Shown here: positions 7,515 through 16,025 of the stretch, in pieces
Layout: each line of letters begins with the position of its first letter
Position numbering within the stretch: the first letter of the stretch is position 1
Assembly: GCF_014042015.1 (NCBI RefSeq)
Contig: NZ_CP059493.1
Span: forward strand, 3,286,001 to 3,350,000
Origin: Actinotalea sp. JY-7876
GTDB taxonomy: Bacteria; Actinomycetota; Actinomycetes; Actinomycetales; Cellulomonadaceae
Direction of reading: 5' to 3'
Length of the DNA: 64,000 nucleotides
Notes under the pieces: model-generated
The model's database searches: none
Seen by the model: the letters and a program-made list of their open reading frames with translations, nothing else
What the model was told of the DNA's origin: nothing
Made by a program: the position numbers and the translations under genes

Positions 7515-10067
7515 ATGACCCTCACCGACCCCACCCCCGCCGCGGCCTCGCCGCACGCCCGGACGGGCATCCACGTCACCAAGCGCGACGGCAGCCGCGA
7601 GCCGTACGACGCCGACATGATCAACCGCGCGATCGAGCGCGCCACCGTCGGCCTTCCGGACCCGATCGCCAAGGTCACCCAGGTCGCGAGCGAGCTCGCG
7701 ATCACCCTCTTCGACGGCATCACCACCGAGCAGCTCGACGAGGCGGCGATCTCCGTCGCCGTCCAGAACGTCAAGGACGACCCCGACTTCGACGTCGTCG
7801 CAGCGAGGCTTCTCCGCAAGGTGATCTACAAGCGCGTGCTGGGCGCCTACGAGTCGGACGCCGAGCTCGCGCTCCTGCACCAGGCCCGCTTCCCGGGCTA
7901 CGTGCGCGACGCCGTGGAGGCCGGCCTGCTGGACCCGCGCCTCGTGAGCCGCTTCGACCTCGACGCCCTCGCAGCGGCGCTCGACCACCGGCACGACGAG
8001 CTGCTGTGCTACACCGGGACCGTCACCATGCGGAACCGCTACATGATCAACGACCGGCAGGGCCGCCCGCTCGAGGTGCCGCAGTACTTCTGGATGCGCG
8101 TCGCCATGGGGCTGAGCCTGAACGAGGCCGACCCGACCACCGCCGCGATCCGCTTCTACGACAGCATCGCGCGCCTGCGCTACCTGCCCGCGGGTTCGAC
8201 CCTCGTCAACGCCGGCACGGTGTACCCGCAGCTGAGCAACTGCTTCGTCATGCAGATGGACGACGACATCGAGCACATCGCGACGTCCGTACGCAACGTC
8301 ATGTGGCTGACCAAGGGCACGGGCGGGATCGGCCTCTCGGTCACGAAGCTGCGCTCCGAGGGCTCGCCCATCCGGTCCAACAACACGACCTCGACCGGGC
8401 CGATCCCCTTCATGCACACGATCGACTCCACGCTGCGCGCGGTCTCGCGCGGCGGCAAGAAGTTCGGCGCCCTGTGCTTCTACGTGGAGAACTGGCACCT
8501 CGACTTCCCCCAGTTCCTCGACCTGCGGCAGAACTCGGGCGACCCCTACCGCCGCACCCGCACCGCCAACACGGCCGTCTGGATCTCCGACGAGTTCATG
8601 AAGCGCGTCGCGGCCGACGACGAGTGGTACCTCTTCGACCCGGCCGACACCCCTGACCTCGTCGAGCTCGTCGGGCGCCAGTTCTCCGAGCGCTACGCGC
8701 ACTACGTCGCCGAGGCGCGCGCGGGCCGCATGGCGCGCTTCCGCCGGATGAAGGCGCGCGAGCAGTGGACCGCGATGCTCATCAGCCTCCAGGGGACGTC
8801 GCACCCGTGGCTCACCTGGAAGGACACGATCAACTCGCGGGCGCTGAACGACAACACGGGCACGATCCACCTGTCGAACCTGTGCACCGAGATCACGCTG
8901 CCGCAGGACCGCGACACGATCGCCGTCTGCAACCTCGCGTCGATCAACCTCTCGACCCACCTGACGGGCGGCGAGATCGACTGGGACCGCCTGCGCGAGT
9001 CCGCGCGCCTCGCCGTGCGCCAGCTCGACAACCTCGTCGACATCACCCTCTCCTCGGTCGGCGAGTCCGAGAAGGCCAACCGCGAGAACCGCGCCGTCGG
9101 CCTGGGGATCATGGGCTTCACGGACGTCACCGAGCGGCTCGGGTACGCCTACGAGTCGGCCGAGTCGTACGACCTGGTCGACCGCGTGACGGAGTTCATC
9201 AGCTTCCACGCGATCGACGCGAGCGCCGACCTCGCACGCGAGCGGGGGTCCTACCCGAACTTCGCCGGCTCCGGCTGGTCGCACGGGCACGTGCCGATCG
9301 ACACGATCGCACGGCTCGAGGAGGACCGCGGGGTGCCCGTCGCCGTCGACCGCACGACCCGCCTCGACTGGGACGCGCTGCGCACCAAGGTCGCGGGCGG
9401 CATGCGCAACGCGACGCTCATGGCGATCGCGCCGACCGCGTCGATCGGCCTCGTCGCCGGCACGACGCCCGGCCTCGACCCGCAGTTCTCGCAGATCTTC
9501 AGCCGGGCGACGTCGTCGGGCAAGTTCCTCGAGGTCAACCGCAACCTCGTGCGCGACCTGCAGGCGCTCGGGCTGTGGGAGCAGGTGCGTGACGACCTGC
9601 TCGCGGCGCAGGGCGACCTCTCGCGGGTGCCGGGCGTGCCCGAGCACCTCGTCGAGGTCTACCGGACGTCGTTCCAGCTCTCGCCGTACGCGTTCATCGA
9701 GGTCGCGGCCCGCGCGCAGAAGTGGGTCGACCAGGCCATCAGCCGGAACATCTACCTCGCGTCGCGCGACGTCGGTGAGATGGCCGCGCTCTACCAGGCG
9801 GCCTGGGAGCGCGGCGTCAAGACGACGTACTACCTGCACATGAAGCCGCGGCACACGGCGGAGCAGTCGACGGTCCGCGTCAACAAGTCCGAGGCCCGGC
9901 CGACGTCGGCCCCCGCGCCCGGGACGGCGTCGGCCGGCGCGAGGCGTGGCTTCGGCTTCGGCAAGGCGGTGCCCGTCGCGCCGCTCCCGGCGCCGGACGA
10001 CGTCGTCGACGGGACGGCGTGCCCGACCGACCCGATGGAGCGGCTGCAGTGCGACGCGTGCCAGTAG
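7515..10067 (+). CDS. nrdA: ribonucleoside-diphosphate reductase, class Ia large subunit
   Basis: An 850-residue catalytic subunit that reduces ribonucleoside diphosphates to deoxyribonucleotides. An N-terminal ATP-cone (HVTKRDGSREPYDADMINR, about 20-110) gives allosteric control. The active-site region has LSNCFVMQM (first redox cysteine), NLCTEI and CNLASINL, and NRAVGLGIMGF is conserved. The tail ends in LQCDACQ, the mobile C-terminal cysteine pair re-reduced by thioredoxin or glutaredoxin. The ATG follows GGAAGCAGCACG, a modest ribosome site close to a small hairpin. First gene after the cobalamin riboswitch, with nrdB 44 bases behind it. A large minus-strand frame opposite it is a codon-bias shadow. 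Confidence 0.95.
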   Translation: MTLTDPTPAAASPHARTGIHVTKRDGSREPYDADMINRAIERATVGLPDPIAKVTQVASELAITLFDGITTEQLDEAAISVAVQNVKDDPDFDVVAARLLRKVIYKRVLGAYESDAELALLHQARFPGYVRDAVEAGLLDPRLVSRFDLDALAAALDHRHDELLCYTGTVTMRNRYMINDRQGRPLEVPQYFWMRVAMGLSLNEADPTTAAIRFYDSIARLRYLPAGSTLVNAGTVYPQLSNCFVMQMDDDIEHIATSVRNVMWLTKGTGGIGLSVTKLRSEGSPIRSNNTTSTGPIPFMHTIDSTLRAVSRGGKKFGALCFYVENWHLDFPQFLDLRQNSGDPYRRTRTANTAVWISDEFMKRVAADDEWYLFDPADTPDLVELVGRQFSERYAHYVAEARAGRMARFRRMKAREQWTAMLISLQGTSHPWLTWKDTINSRALNDNTGTIHLSNLCTEITLPQDRDTIAVCNLASINLSTHLTGGEIDWDRLRESARLAVRQLDNLVDITLSSVGESEKANRENRAVGLGIMGFTDVTERLGYAYESAESYDLVDRVTEFISFHAIDASADLARERGSYPNFAGSGWSHGHVPIDTIARLEEDRGVPVAVDRTTRLDWDALRTKVAGGMRNATLMAIAPTASIGLVAGTTPGLDPQFSQIFSRATSSGKFLEVNRNLVRDLQALGLWEQVRDDLLAAQGDLSRVPGVPEHLVEVYRTSFQLSPYAFIEVAARAQKWVDQAISRNIYLASRDVGEMAALYQAAWERGVKTTYYLHMKPRHTAEQSTVRVNKSEARPTSAPAPGTASAGARRGFGFGKAVPVAPLPAPDDVVDGTACPTDPMERLQCDACQ

Positions 10068-10111
10068 CAGGCCCCGCCCTCATCACCCAGACCTCGGCAA
10101 GGAGCACCACC

Positions 10112-11119
10112 ATGACCACCCCGACCCGCACCGGCATCCTCGGCACCGGCATCTCCGAGGGCCTGCTGCTCAAGCCCGTCCGCTACCAGTGGGCGATGGA
10201 CCTGTACGACCAGGCCGTCGCCAACACGTGGTTCCCCAACGAGATCCAGCTCGGCGAGGACCTCGCCGACTTCGCCCGCATGACGGACGAGGAGAAGCAC
10301 GCCGTCACCTTCCTCATGTCGTACTTCAACCCGAACGAGCTCCTCGTCAACAAGGCGCTCGCGTTCGGCGTCTACCCCTACATCAACGCGCCCGAGGCGC
10401 ACCTCTACCTCGCGAAGCAGATGTGGGAGGAGGCCAACCACTGCATGTCGTTCGAGTACGTCCTCGAGACGTTCCCGATCGACCGCGGCCAGGCCTACGA
10501 CTCGCACGTCAGCGTGCCGTCGATGGCGGCCAAGGAGGAGTTCGAGGTCCACTACATCCGTCGCATGACGGAGCAGACGCTCGACATCACGACGGCGGAG
10601 GGCAAGCGCGACTTCGTCCGGAACCTCGTCGCCTACAACATCATCCTCGAGGGGATCTGGTTCTACTCGGGCTTCATGGTCGCGCTGAGCTTCCGGCAGC
10701 GGAACCTGCTGCGGAACTTCGGCTCGCTCATCGACTGGATCGTGCGCGACGAGTCGCTGCACCTGAAGTTCGGGATCAACCTGATCCTCACGGTGCTGGA
10801 GGAGAACGAGGACCTGCAGACGGCCGAGTTCGCCGACGAGATCCGGCAGATGGTGATCGACGCCGTCGCGATGGAGGAGCAGTACAACCGCGACCTGCTG
10901 CCGAACGGGATCCTCGGGCTCAACGCCGACTACGTGAACCAGTACGTCCAGTACCTCGCGGACCGGCGCCTGGAGGAGCTCGGCTTCGAGCCCCACTACC
11001 GCGTGAGCAACCCGGCCAAGTGGATGGCCACGGCCAACGACACGCTCCAGCTGGTCAACTTCTTCGAGGCGACCAACACGAGCTACGAGGTCAACGCGAG
11101 CGCGTCCACGGCGCGCTGA
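10112..11119 (+). CDS. nrdB: ribonucleoside-diphosphate reductase, class Ia small subunit
   Basis: A 335-residue di-iron/tyrosyl radical subunit that supplies the radical to NrdA. Metal ligands appear in order: FLMSYFNPNE, then EEANHCMSFEYV (E..H) and NIILEGIWFYSGF, followed by DESLHLKFGI (E..H). AAGGAG stands 9 bases before the ATG at 10112, which decides the start against upstream in-frame codons overlapping nrdA. It is co-transcribed with nrdA under the riboswitch and ends at a perfect 15-bp terminator. Confidence 0.95.
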   Translation: MTTPTRTGILGTGISEGLLLKPVRYQWAMDLYDQAVANTWFPNEIQLGEDLADFARMTDEEKHAVTFLMSYFNPNELLVNKALAFGVYPYINAPEAHLYLAKQMWEEANHCMSFEYVLETFPIDRGQAYDSHVSVPSMAAKEEFEVHYIRRMTEQTLDITTAEGKRDFVRNLVAYNIILEGIWFYSGFMVALSFRQRNLLRNFGSLIDWIVRDESLHLKFGINLILTVLEENEDLQTAEFADEIRQMVIDAVAMEEQYNRDLLPNGILGLNADYVNQYVQYLADRRLEELGFEPHYRVSNPAKWMATANDTLQLVNFFEATNTSYEVNASASTAR

Positions 11120-11128
11120 CCGGGTCCA

Positions 11129-11162
11129 CGCCGGGACGACGACGGTCGTCGTCGTCCCGGCG
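11129..11162. terminator. bidirectional terminator between nrdB and metQ
   Basis: Arms CGCCGGGACGACGAC and GTCGTCGTCCCGGCG pair perfectly around a four-base loop. It lies between the convergent ends of nrdB and metQ, so it can serve both. Confidence 0.85.
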
Positions 11163-11175
11163 GGGGTCGAGCGGG

Positions 11176-12012
11176 TCAGAAGGCGGGGATGACCTCGCCG
11201 GCGGGCCAGCGGTCCTCGATGAACGCGCGGACCTCGTCCGAGCGGAGCAGCTCGTCCAGGGTCGCGAGCGCCTCGTTGCCCTCGTCCTCGGTCCGGAACG
11301 CGAGGAAGTTGGCGTACGGGTTGTCCTCGCCCGACTCGAGGTAGATCGAGTCCTCGGCCGGGTTGAGGTCCGCCTCGAGCGCGTAGTTGCCGTTGATCAC
11401 GGCGGCGTCGACGTCCTCGATGGAGCGGACCAGCTGCTCGGGCGCCGTCTCGACGAGCTCGAGGTTCTTCGGGTTGTCCTCGATGTCGAAGAGCGTCGGG
11501 GCGCCCTGCGTGTCGGCGACCGTGATGACACCCGCGGCCTCGAGGAGGTCGAGGGCCCGCGCCTGGTTGCCCGGGTCGTTCGTGATGCCGATGACGCCGC
11601 CGTCGGGCAGGTCGTCGAGGGACTCGAGGCTCGCCGAGTACACGCCGTAGGGCTCGATGTGCACGCCGTCGAAGTGGCCGAACTCGAAGCCCTGCTCCTC
11701 GACCTGCGACTCGAAGTACGGCAGGTGCTGGAAGTAGTTCGCGTCGAGGTCGCCCTCGGCGAGCGCCGTGTTCGGCAGCACGTAGTCGTCGAACGTCACG
11801 ATGTCGAGGTCGAGGCCTGCGTCGGCCGCCAGCTCGGAGTCGACGAACTCGAGGATCTCGCCGTGCGGCACGGGGCTCGCGCCGACCCGGAGCGTCGTGA
11901 TGCCGTTCTCGTCGGCGGCCGGCGCCTCGCCGTCACCCCCACCGCCGGAGCAGCCCGCCATCACCAGGGCCGTGGCGGACAGGACGGCTGCGGCGCGGAC
12001 GGTGCGATTCAT
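11176..12012 (-). CDS. metQ: methionine ABC transporter substrate-binding lipoprotein
   Basis: A 278-residue NLPA-family lipoprotein that binds methionine outside the membrane. It has a signal peptide with lipobox VMAGCS, then family strands VGASPVPHGEILEFV, FDDYVLPNTAL, DANYFQHLPY and GITNDPGNQARAL, and ends at GEVIPAF. The ATG at 12012 (MNRTVRAAAVL) is chosen because it gives a compact signal peptide; the ATG ten codons upstream is possible. It is last in metNIQ, 77 bases after metI. Confidence 0.93.
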   Translation of the reverse strand: MNRTVRAAAVLSATALVMAGCSGGGGDGEAPAADENGITTLRVGASPVPHGEILEFVDSELAADAGLDLDIVTFDDYVLPNTALAEGDLDANYFQHLPYFESQVEEQGFEFGHFDGVHIEPYGVYSASLESLDDLPDGGVIGITNDPGNQARALDLLEAAGVITVADTQGAPTLFDIEDNPKNLELVETAPEQLVRSIEDVDAAVINGNYALEADLNPAEDSIYLESGEDNPYANFLAFRTEDEGNEALATLDELLRSDEVRAFIEDRWPAGEVIPAF

Positions 12013-12089
12013 GGTGTTCCTCCGGTGAGATGGGTCGTGCACGAACGGGTATGGGGCTGGAGCGGTCCGCGCCCGGCGCGGTGCGCGGG

Positions 12090-12761
12090 TCAGCGGTGGT
12101 CGAGGCGGCGCGCGACGGCGTCGCCGACGACCTGGACGGCCTGGACGATGGCGACGATCACCACGACGCAGACGACCATCACGGTGGTGTCGAAGCGCTG
12201 GTAGCCGTAGCTGATGGCGAGGAAGCCGAGGCCGCCGCCGCCGATCGCCCCGGCCATCGCCGAGTACGCGACGAGCGCGATGACGGTGGCGGTGAAGCCC
12301 GCGACGATGCCGGGCAGCGCCTCACGGAGCAGGACCTGGACCAGCACCCGGCCGCGGCTCGAGCCCATGACCCGCGCCGCCTCGACCTTGCCGGGGTCGA
12401 CCTCGCGGACCGCGGTCTCGACGAGCCGGGCGAAGAACGGGATGGCGCCGATGCTCAGCGGCACGACGGCCGCCTCCCAGCCCAGGCTCGTCCCCACGAC
12501 GGCGCGGGTGAGCGGCAGGAGCGCGATGGCCAGGATGATGAACGGCAGCGAGCGCCCGAGGTTCACGAGCAGGCCGAGCGGCCCGCGCACCACGGCGAGC
12601 GGCCGCAGGCCGGTGGGCGCGACCGTGCGCAGCAGGAGCCCGAGCGGCAGCCCGACCACCGCCGCGACGAGGGCCGCGACGCCCACCATCTGCAGGGTCT
12701 CGAGCGTCGCCTCCGGGAGGGCCTGCGTCAGGACCGGGTTGTCGAGGAGCCCGTCGAGCAT
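12090..12761 (-). CDS. metI: methionine ABC transporter permease
   Basis: A 223-residue permease with five to six hydrophobic segments. It has the ABC permease EAA loop (PGKVEAARVMGSSRGRVL) that docks onto MetN, and MAGAIGGGGLGFLAI typical of MetI. The ATG at 12761 overlaps the metN stop by one base (TGATG), so translation is coupled. Confidence 0.93.
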   Translation of the reverse strand: MLDGLLDNPVLTQALPEATLETLQMVGVAALVAAVVGLPLGLLLRTVAPTGLRPLAVVRGPLGLLVNLGRSLPFIILAIALLPLTRAVVGTSLGWEAAVVPLSIGAIPFFARLVETAVREVDPGKVEAARVMGSSRGRVLVQVLLREALPGIVAGFTATVIALVAYSAMAGAIGGGGLGFLAISYGYQRFDTTVMVVCVVVIVAIVQAVQVVGDAVARRLDHR

Positions 12762-13738
12762 CACGCCACCTCCCGGGCGTCGAGGCCGGCGTCGCGCAGC
12801 GCGGCGAGCACCGGGGCGACGCGGCCGTGCGGCAGGTCGAGCTGGAGGCGTCCGACGCGCAGGCCGGCGAGCGTCTCGATGGTGCCGGCGACGACGTCGA
12901 CCTCCTCGCCGAGCGCGGCGACCGCCGCGAGCGCGCGGTGGGTGGGGACGCTGCGGGTCGCGTAGGTGACCTCGACGAGGCGGCGGGCGTCGTCGGGCGG
13001 GAGGTCGGGCACCGGGATGAGGGCGTCGGAGAGCGGCGAGCCGGCCTGCGTCACGACGTCGTCGAGCCGGCCGCTCTGCACGACCCGTCCGTGCTCGAGG
13101 AGCGTGACGCTGTCGCACACCTCGCGGACCACGCTCATCTCGTGCGTGATGATCACGACGGTGATGCCGAGGGTGTCGCGCAGGCGTCGGACGAAGGACA
13201 GGATCTGCCGCGTCGTCGCTCCGTCCAGCGCCGACGTCGGCTCGTCGCACAGCAGGACCGAGGGTTCCGTCGCCAGCGCCCGGGCGATGCCGACCCGCTG
13301 CCGCTGGCCGCCCGAGAGCTGCGCCGGGTGGGCGGCGGCCTTGTCGGCGAGCCCGACGAGGTCGAGCAGCTCGGCGACGCGCTCGGACCGGCGGCGGCGC
13401 GGGACGCCCGCGACCTCGAGCGGGTAGGCGACGTTGCCCGCGATCGTGCGGGAGTCGAGCAGGTTGACGTGCTGGAACACCATGCCCATGGCGCGCCGGG
13501 CCTCGCGCAGCTGCCGCTCGGGCAGGGTCGAGATGACGCGTCCGTCGACGGTGACGGTGCCCGACGTCGGCCGCTCGAGCCCCGTGAGGCACCGGACGAG
13601 CGTCGACTTGCCGGCGCCGGAGCGGCCGACGATGCCGTGGACGGCGCCCCGCTCCACGACGAGGTCGATGCCGTCGATGGCGACGACGTCGCCCGACGCG
13701 GCGGGGTAGACCTTGCGCAGGCCTGACAGCTCGATCAC
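12761..13738 (-). CDS. metN: methionine ABC transporter ATP-binding protein
   Basis: A 325-residue ATPase powering MetI. Walker A GRSGAGKST (about 38-46), Q-loop in MVFQHVNLL, signature LSGGQRQRVGIARAL, Walker B LLCDEPTSALD and the H-loop ITHEMS are all present. The last 85 residues form the NIL domain that senses intracellular methionine (transinhibition). The GTG at 13738 (VIELSGLRKVYP) has GGAGG five bases ahead; the frame stays open 18 codons further upstream but without conserved sequence. First gene of metNIQ. Confidence 0.93.
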   Translation of the reverse strand: MIELSGLRKVYPAASGDVVAIDGIDLVVERGAVHGIVGRSGAGKSTLVRCLTGLERPTSGTVTVDGRVISTLPERQLREARRAMGMVFQHVNLLDSRTIAGNVAYPLEVAGVPRRRRSERVAELLDLVGLADKAAAHPAQLSGGQRQRVGIARALATEPSVLLCDEPTSALDGATTRQILSFVRRLRDTLGITVVIITHEMSVVREVCDSVTLLEHGRVVQSGRLDDVVTQAGSPLSDALIPVPDLPPDDARRLVEVTYATRSVPTHRALAAVAALGEEVDVVAGTIETLAGLRVGRLQLDLPHGRVAPVLAALRDAGLDAREVA

Positions 13739-14100
13739 GGGGTCCTCCGAGGGTGCGCGTGACGCACCGGCTCGAGGCGCGGTGGACGGCACGGCGGGAC
13801 GGGTGGGGGTGGCCGACGGCCGGCAGCGGGTGCGGGCGGTCGGGCGCGGCCGGCCTAGAGGGCCGGGCGGGGCGCGGGCGCGGGGTCGCTCAGCGGCGAC
13901 ACATGGCCCGACGGCACATTCGCATCGCGGGCATCGCCGCGCTGATGCAGAAGGTGCCGTGGCCAGTCATGGGACGAGTGAAGCACGCAGGGCGCGGGAA
14001 CGCGGAACCCGCATGGGCGCCGTCTCGCCATGAGGACGATCATGATCGCGGCGGTCCGCAGTGCCGCCGCGCAGCCCTCGCGCGGAGCCCCGTGCCGTGC

Positions 14101-14178
14101 GCGGAGCGTCGTGTCACGAGCGTGGAGCGTGGTGCCGCGACACACCGGCGTGTCGTGGCACGGCGCTCCACGCTCGGG
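14101..14178. repeat. repeat C copy 1: 78 bp with 58-bp hairpin
   Basis: First of two copies differing at three positions. It contains a perfect long stem (14118-14175): GAGCGTGGAGCG...CGACAC against GTGTCG...CGCTCCACGCTC. It lies between the start of metN and the end of the crt operon. Confidence 0.85.
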
Positions 14179-14336
14179 TCCGGGCGGTGGGCCGGAGGGC
14201 GGACGGGCCCCCTGCGGGGTCGGCGTGCGGAGCCTCGTGACCTGCGCGGAGCACCGTGCCGTGCGCGGAGCGTCGTGCCGCACCGCGGCTCGCCCCCGCG
14301 GAGCCCCGTGCCGTGCGCGGAGCACCGTGTCGCACC

Positions 14337-14414
14337 GCGGAGCGTCGTGCCACGAGCGTGGAGCGTGGTGCCGCGACACACCGGCGTGTCGCGGCACGGC
14401 GCTCCGCGCTCGGG
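14337..14414. repeat. repeat C copy 2: 78 bp with 58-bp hairpin
   Basis: Second copy, in direct orientation 236 bases from the first. The differences include T to C in the right arm and A to G near its end. The hairpin (14354-14411) ends 45 bases after the crtEb stop and could terminate the crt operon. Between the copies lie three or four 20-base degenerate units starting GCGGAGC. Confidence 0.85.
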
Positions 14415-14455
14415 GTCGGGCACGGGCGGGCGGGCGGGTGGGCCGTGGCCGGGGG

Positions 14456-15343
14456 TCAGGTGCGGGCGGTCCAGATGAGGAGCATCGTGACCAGGAAGCC
14501 CACGGCGTAGTTGACGCCCAGGAACTGACGCCAGCCGCGGTTGGCGACCTCCGCATCGGCGTCGGAGACCGAGCGGTACGGCCACACGACCACCACGTAG
14601 GGCAGCACGAGAACCGCCGCCAGCGGTCCCGGCCACGGCGTCGCGAGCATCAGCGCCCCGCCGGCCAGGTACAGCGCGATCGCGAGCCGGACCGTGGCCC
14701 GTCCGCCCAGGACCGTCGCGACGGAGCCGATGCCCGCCGCACGGTCCGGTGGGATGTCCTGCACGGCGCCGAACGCCTGGCTCGCCGCGCCCCACAGGAA
14801 GAACGCCGCGAGCACCAGCGAGGCGCCGCGGCCGATCGGCTCGCCCGCGAGCACCAGTCCGTACAGCGCGGGCGAGACGAAGTGGGTGCTCGAGGTCAGC
14901 GAGTCCAGGACCGGCCGCTCCTTGAACCGCAGCCCGGGCACCGAGTAGGCGAGCACCGCGAACAGGGACACGGCCAGCACCGCCCACGACGCGGGCGAGC
15001 CGACGGCGACGAGGTAAACCACGAACGGCACCGGCAGCAGCGTGGCCGCCAGCAGCGTGGTGCGGTGCACCCGCCGGTCCAGCAGGGCGCCCTCGACGCC
15101 GCCCTTGCGCGGGTTCGCGAGGTCGGACTCGTAGTCGAAGACGTCGTTCACGCCGTACATGAGCAGGTTGTACGGGACGAGGAAGAAGAGGGTGCCCACC
15201 ACCAGCCGGACGTCGACCTCGCGCGTGGCCATCACGTACGCGGCGGCGAACGGGTAGGCCGTGTTCACCCAGCTCAGCGGGCGCGACGCGACCAGCAGCT
15301 GGCGCACGACGCCGGCGCGCGGCCGCGGCGGGGCGGCGGTCAC
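14456..15343 (-). CDS. crtEb: lycopene elongase (UbiA-type prenyltransferase)
   Basis: A 295-residue integral membrane prenyltransferase with about eight hydrophobic segments. The first aspartate-rich motif is NDVFDYESD and the second region is VQDIPPDRAAG, the Mg-diphosphate sites of UbiA enzymes. In C50 carotenoid operons it adds two C5 units to lycopene, giving flavuxanthin. Start GTG at 15343 overlaps the crtYf stop by four bases (GTGA). Last gene of the crt operon. The product is inferred from family and operon context. Confidence 0.9.
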   Translation of the reverse strand: MTAAPPRPRAGVVRQLLVASRPLSWVNTAYPFAAAYVMATREVDVRLVVGTLFFLVPYNLLMYGVNDVFDYESDLANPRKGGVEGALLDRRVHRTTLLAATLLPVPFVVYLVAVGSPASWAVLAVSLFAVLAYSVPGLRFKERPVLDSLTSSTHFVSPALYGLVLAGEPIGRGASLVLAAFFLWGAASQAFGAVQDIPPDRAAGIGSVATVLGGRATVRLAIALYLAGGALMLATPWPGPLAAVLVLPYVVVVWPYRSVSDADAEVANRGWRQFLGVNYAVGFLVTMLLIWTART

Positions 15344-15663
15344 CGGTCGACCCCGCCTGCACCCGCCCCGCGGCGCCGCCCCAGCAGGTGCCACAGGGCG
15401 GGCAGCAGGAGCGCGACGGCGAACGGGTAGCCCAGGTCCTCGACCGGTGCGCGCCCGACCCGGAGCCCCACGAGGTGCGCGTCGTCGAACTCGAAGAGCC
15501 CTGCCGCGATCATGAGGTTGTCGAACACCAGGGTCATCACGGCCAGCACGAGCATCGACCACGCGATCGCCCGGAGCGAGGGCCGCACCCCCCGCGCGTG
15601 CGCGAGGGCCACCACCGCCCCGGCCACGGCGAGGAAGACGACGTCGAGCACCAGGTAGGTCAT
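15340..15663 (-). CDS. crtYf: C50 carotenoid epsilon-cyclase subunit
   Basis: A 107-residue membrane protein with three hydrophobic segments and the heterodimeric lycopene-cyclase look (VFDNLMIAAGLFEFD, then APVEDLGYPFAVALLLPALW). With CrtYe it cyclises the ends of the C50 chain to decaprenoxanthin-type rings. ATG at 15663 overlaps the crtYe stop (ATGA). Short length is normal for one half of this split cyclase. The e/f naming follows the operon order seen in Corynebacterium; the two halves could be named otherwise. Confidence 0.87.
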   Translation of the reverse strand: MTYLVLDVVFLAVAGAVVALAHARGVRPSLRAIAWSMLVLAVMTLVFDNLMIAAGLFEFDDAHLVGLRVGRAPVEDLGYPFAVALLLPALWHLLGRRRGAGAGGVDR

Positions 15664-16025
15664 CGCCGCACCTCCCCCGCCGACGCGGCGCCCGCACCGC
15701 GGGCCGCCCGGCCACCTCGCGCACCCCAGCGCGCGAAGGCCACGTAGAGATTCATCGTGAGGTAGCACAGCAGGGTGAGGAAGCCGATCTCCTCGATCGG
15801 CAGCTCGGGCGCCAACAGGATGCCGGTCATGAACGGCGTCTGGCCCCGGAAGAAGATCCCCAGGTCGACGCCGATGAGGTCCCACACCACGAGGAACGCG
15901 ACCCCGGCCACGAGCACGACGGCGGCCCGGCGGGCGTCGGCGAAGAAGAACAGCCGGAACCGGTGGTCGAGGACCGCCATCCCGCCGATCGACACCAGGA
16001 GCGCAGCCGCGTACGCAAGGCTCAT
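15660..16025 (-). CDS. crtYe: C50 carotenoid epsilon-cyclase subunit
   Basis: A 121-residue membrane protein with three hydrophobic segments, the conserved VVWDLIGVDLGIFFRGQTPF and LPIEEIGFLTLLCYLTMNLY. PIEE is the key acidic motif of lycopene cyclases of this class. It forms the enzyme with CrtYf. The start overlaps the crtI stop by four bases. Confidence 0.9.
   Translation of the reverse strand: MSLAYAAALLVSIGGMAVLDHRFRLFFFADARRAAVVLVAGVAFLVVWDLIGVDLGIFFRGQTPFMTGILLAPELPIEEIGFLTLLCYLTMNLYVAFARWGARGGRAARGAGAASAGEVRR

Larger units (their letters stand above)
13739..14455. other. 717-base gene-free region with nested palindromes
   Basis: No plausible gene. The part next to metN (about 13890-13990) can fold on the minus strand into a long stem: GGCC plus ACGGCAC against GTGCCGT plus GGCC, enclosing a GCATC/GATGC hairpin. 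This could be a leader structure for metNIQ, but I do not see a SAM riboswitch core. The rest (14080-14415) consists of tandem GCGGAGC-CGTGCCGTGC units and two large repeated hairpins described separately. Confidence 0.6.

Noticed and set aside
7458-9854. 798-codon minus-strand open frame opposite nrdA
   Set aside because: Shadow of a highly conserved reductase gene; no domain.
12030-13726. Long plus-strand frames opposite metI and metN
   Set aside because: Asp/Glu/Arg-rich shadows of clear ABC transporter genes.
13740-14000. SAM riboswitch for metNIQ
   Set aside because: A stable stem exists, but I could not find the conserved core of SAM-I, SAM-II or SAM-IV; kept only as an unexplained structure.
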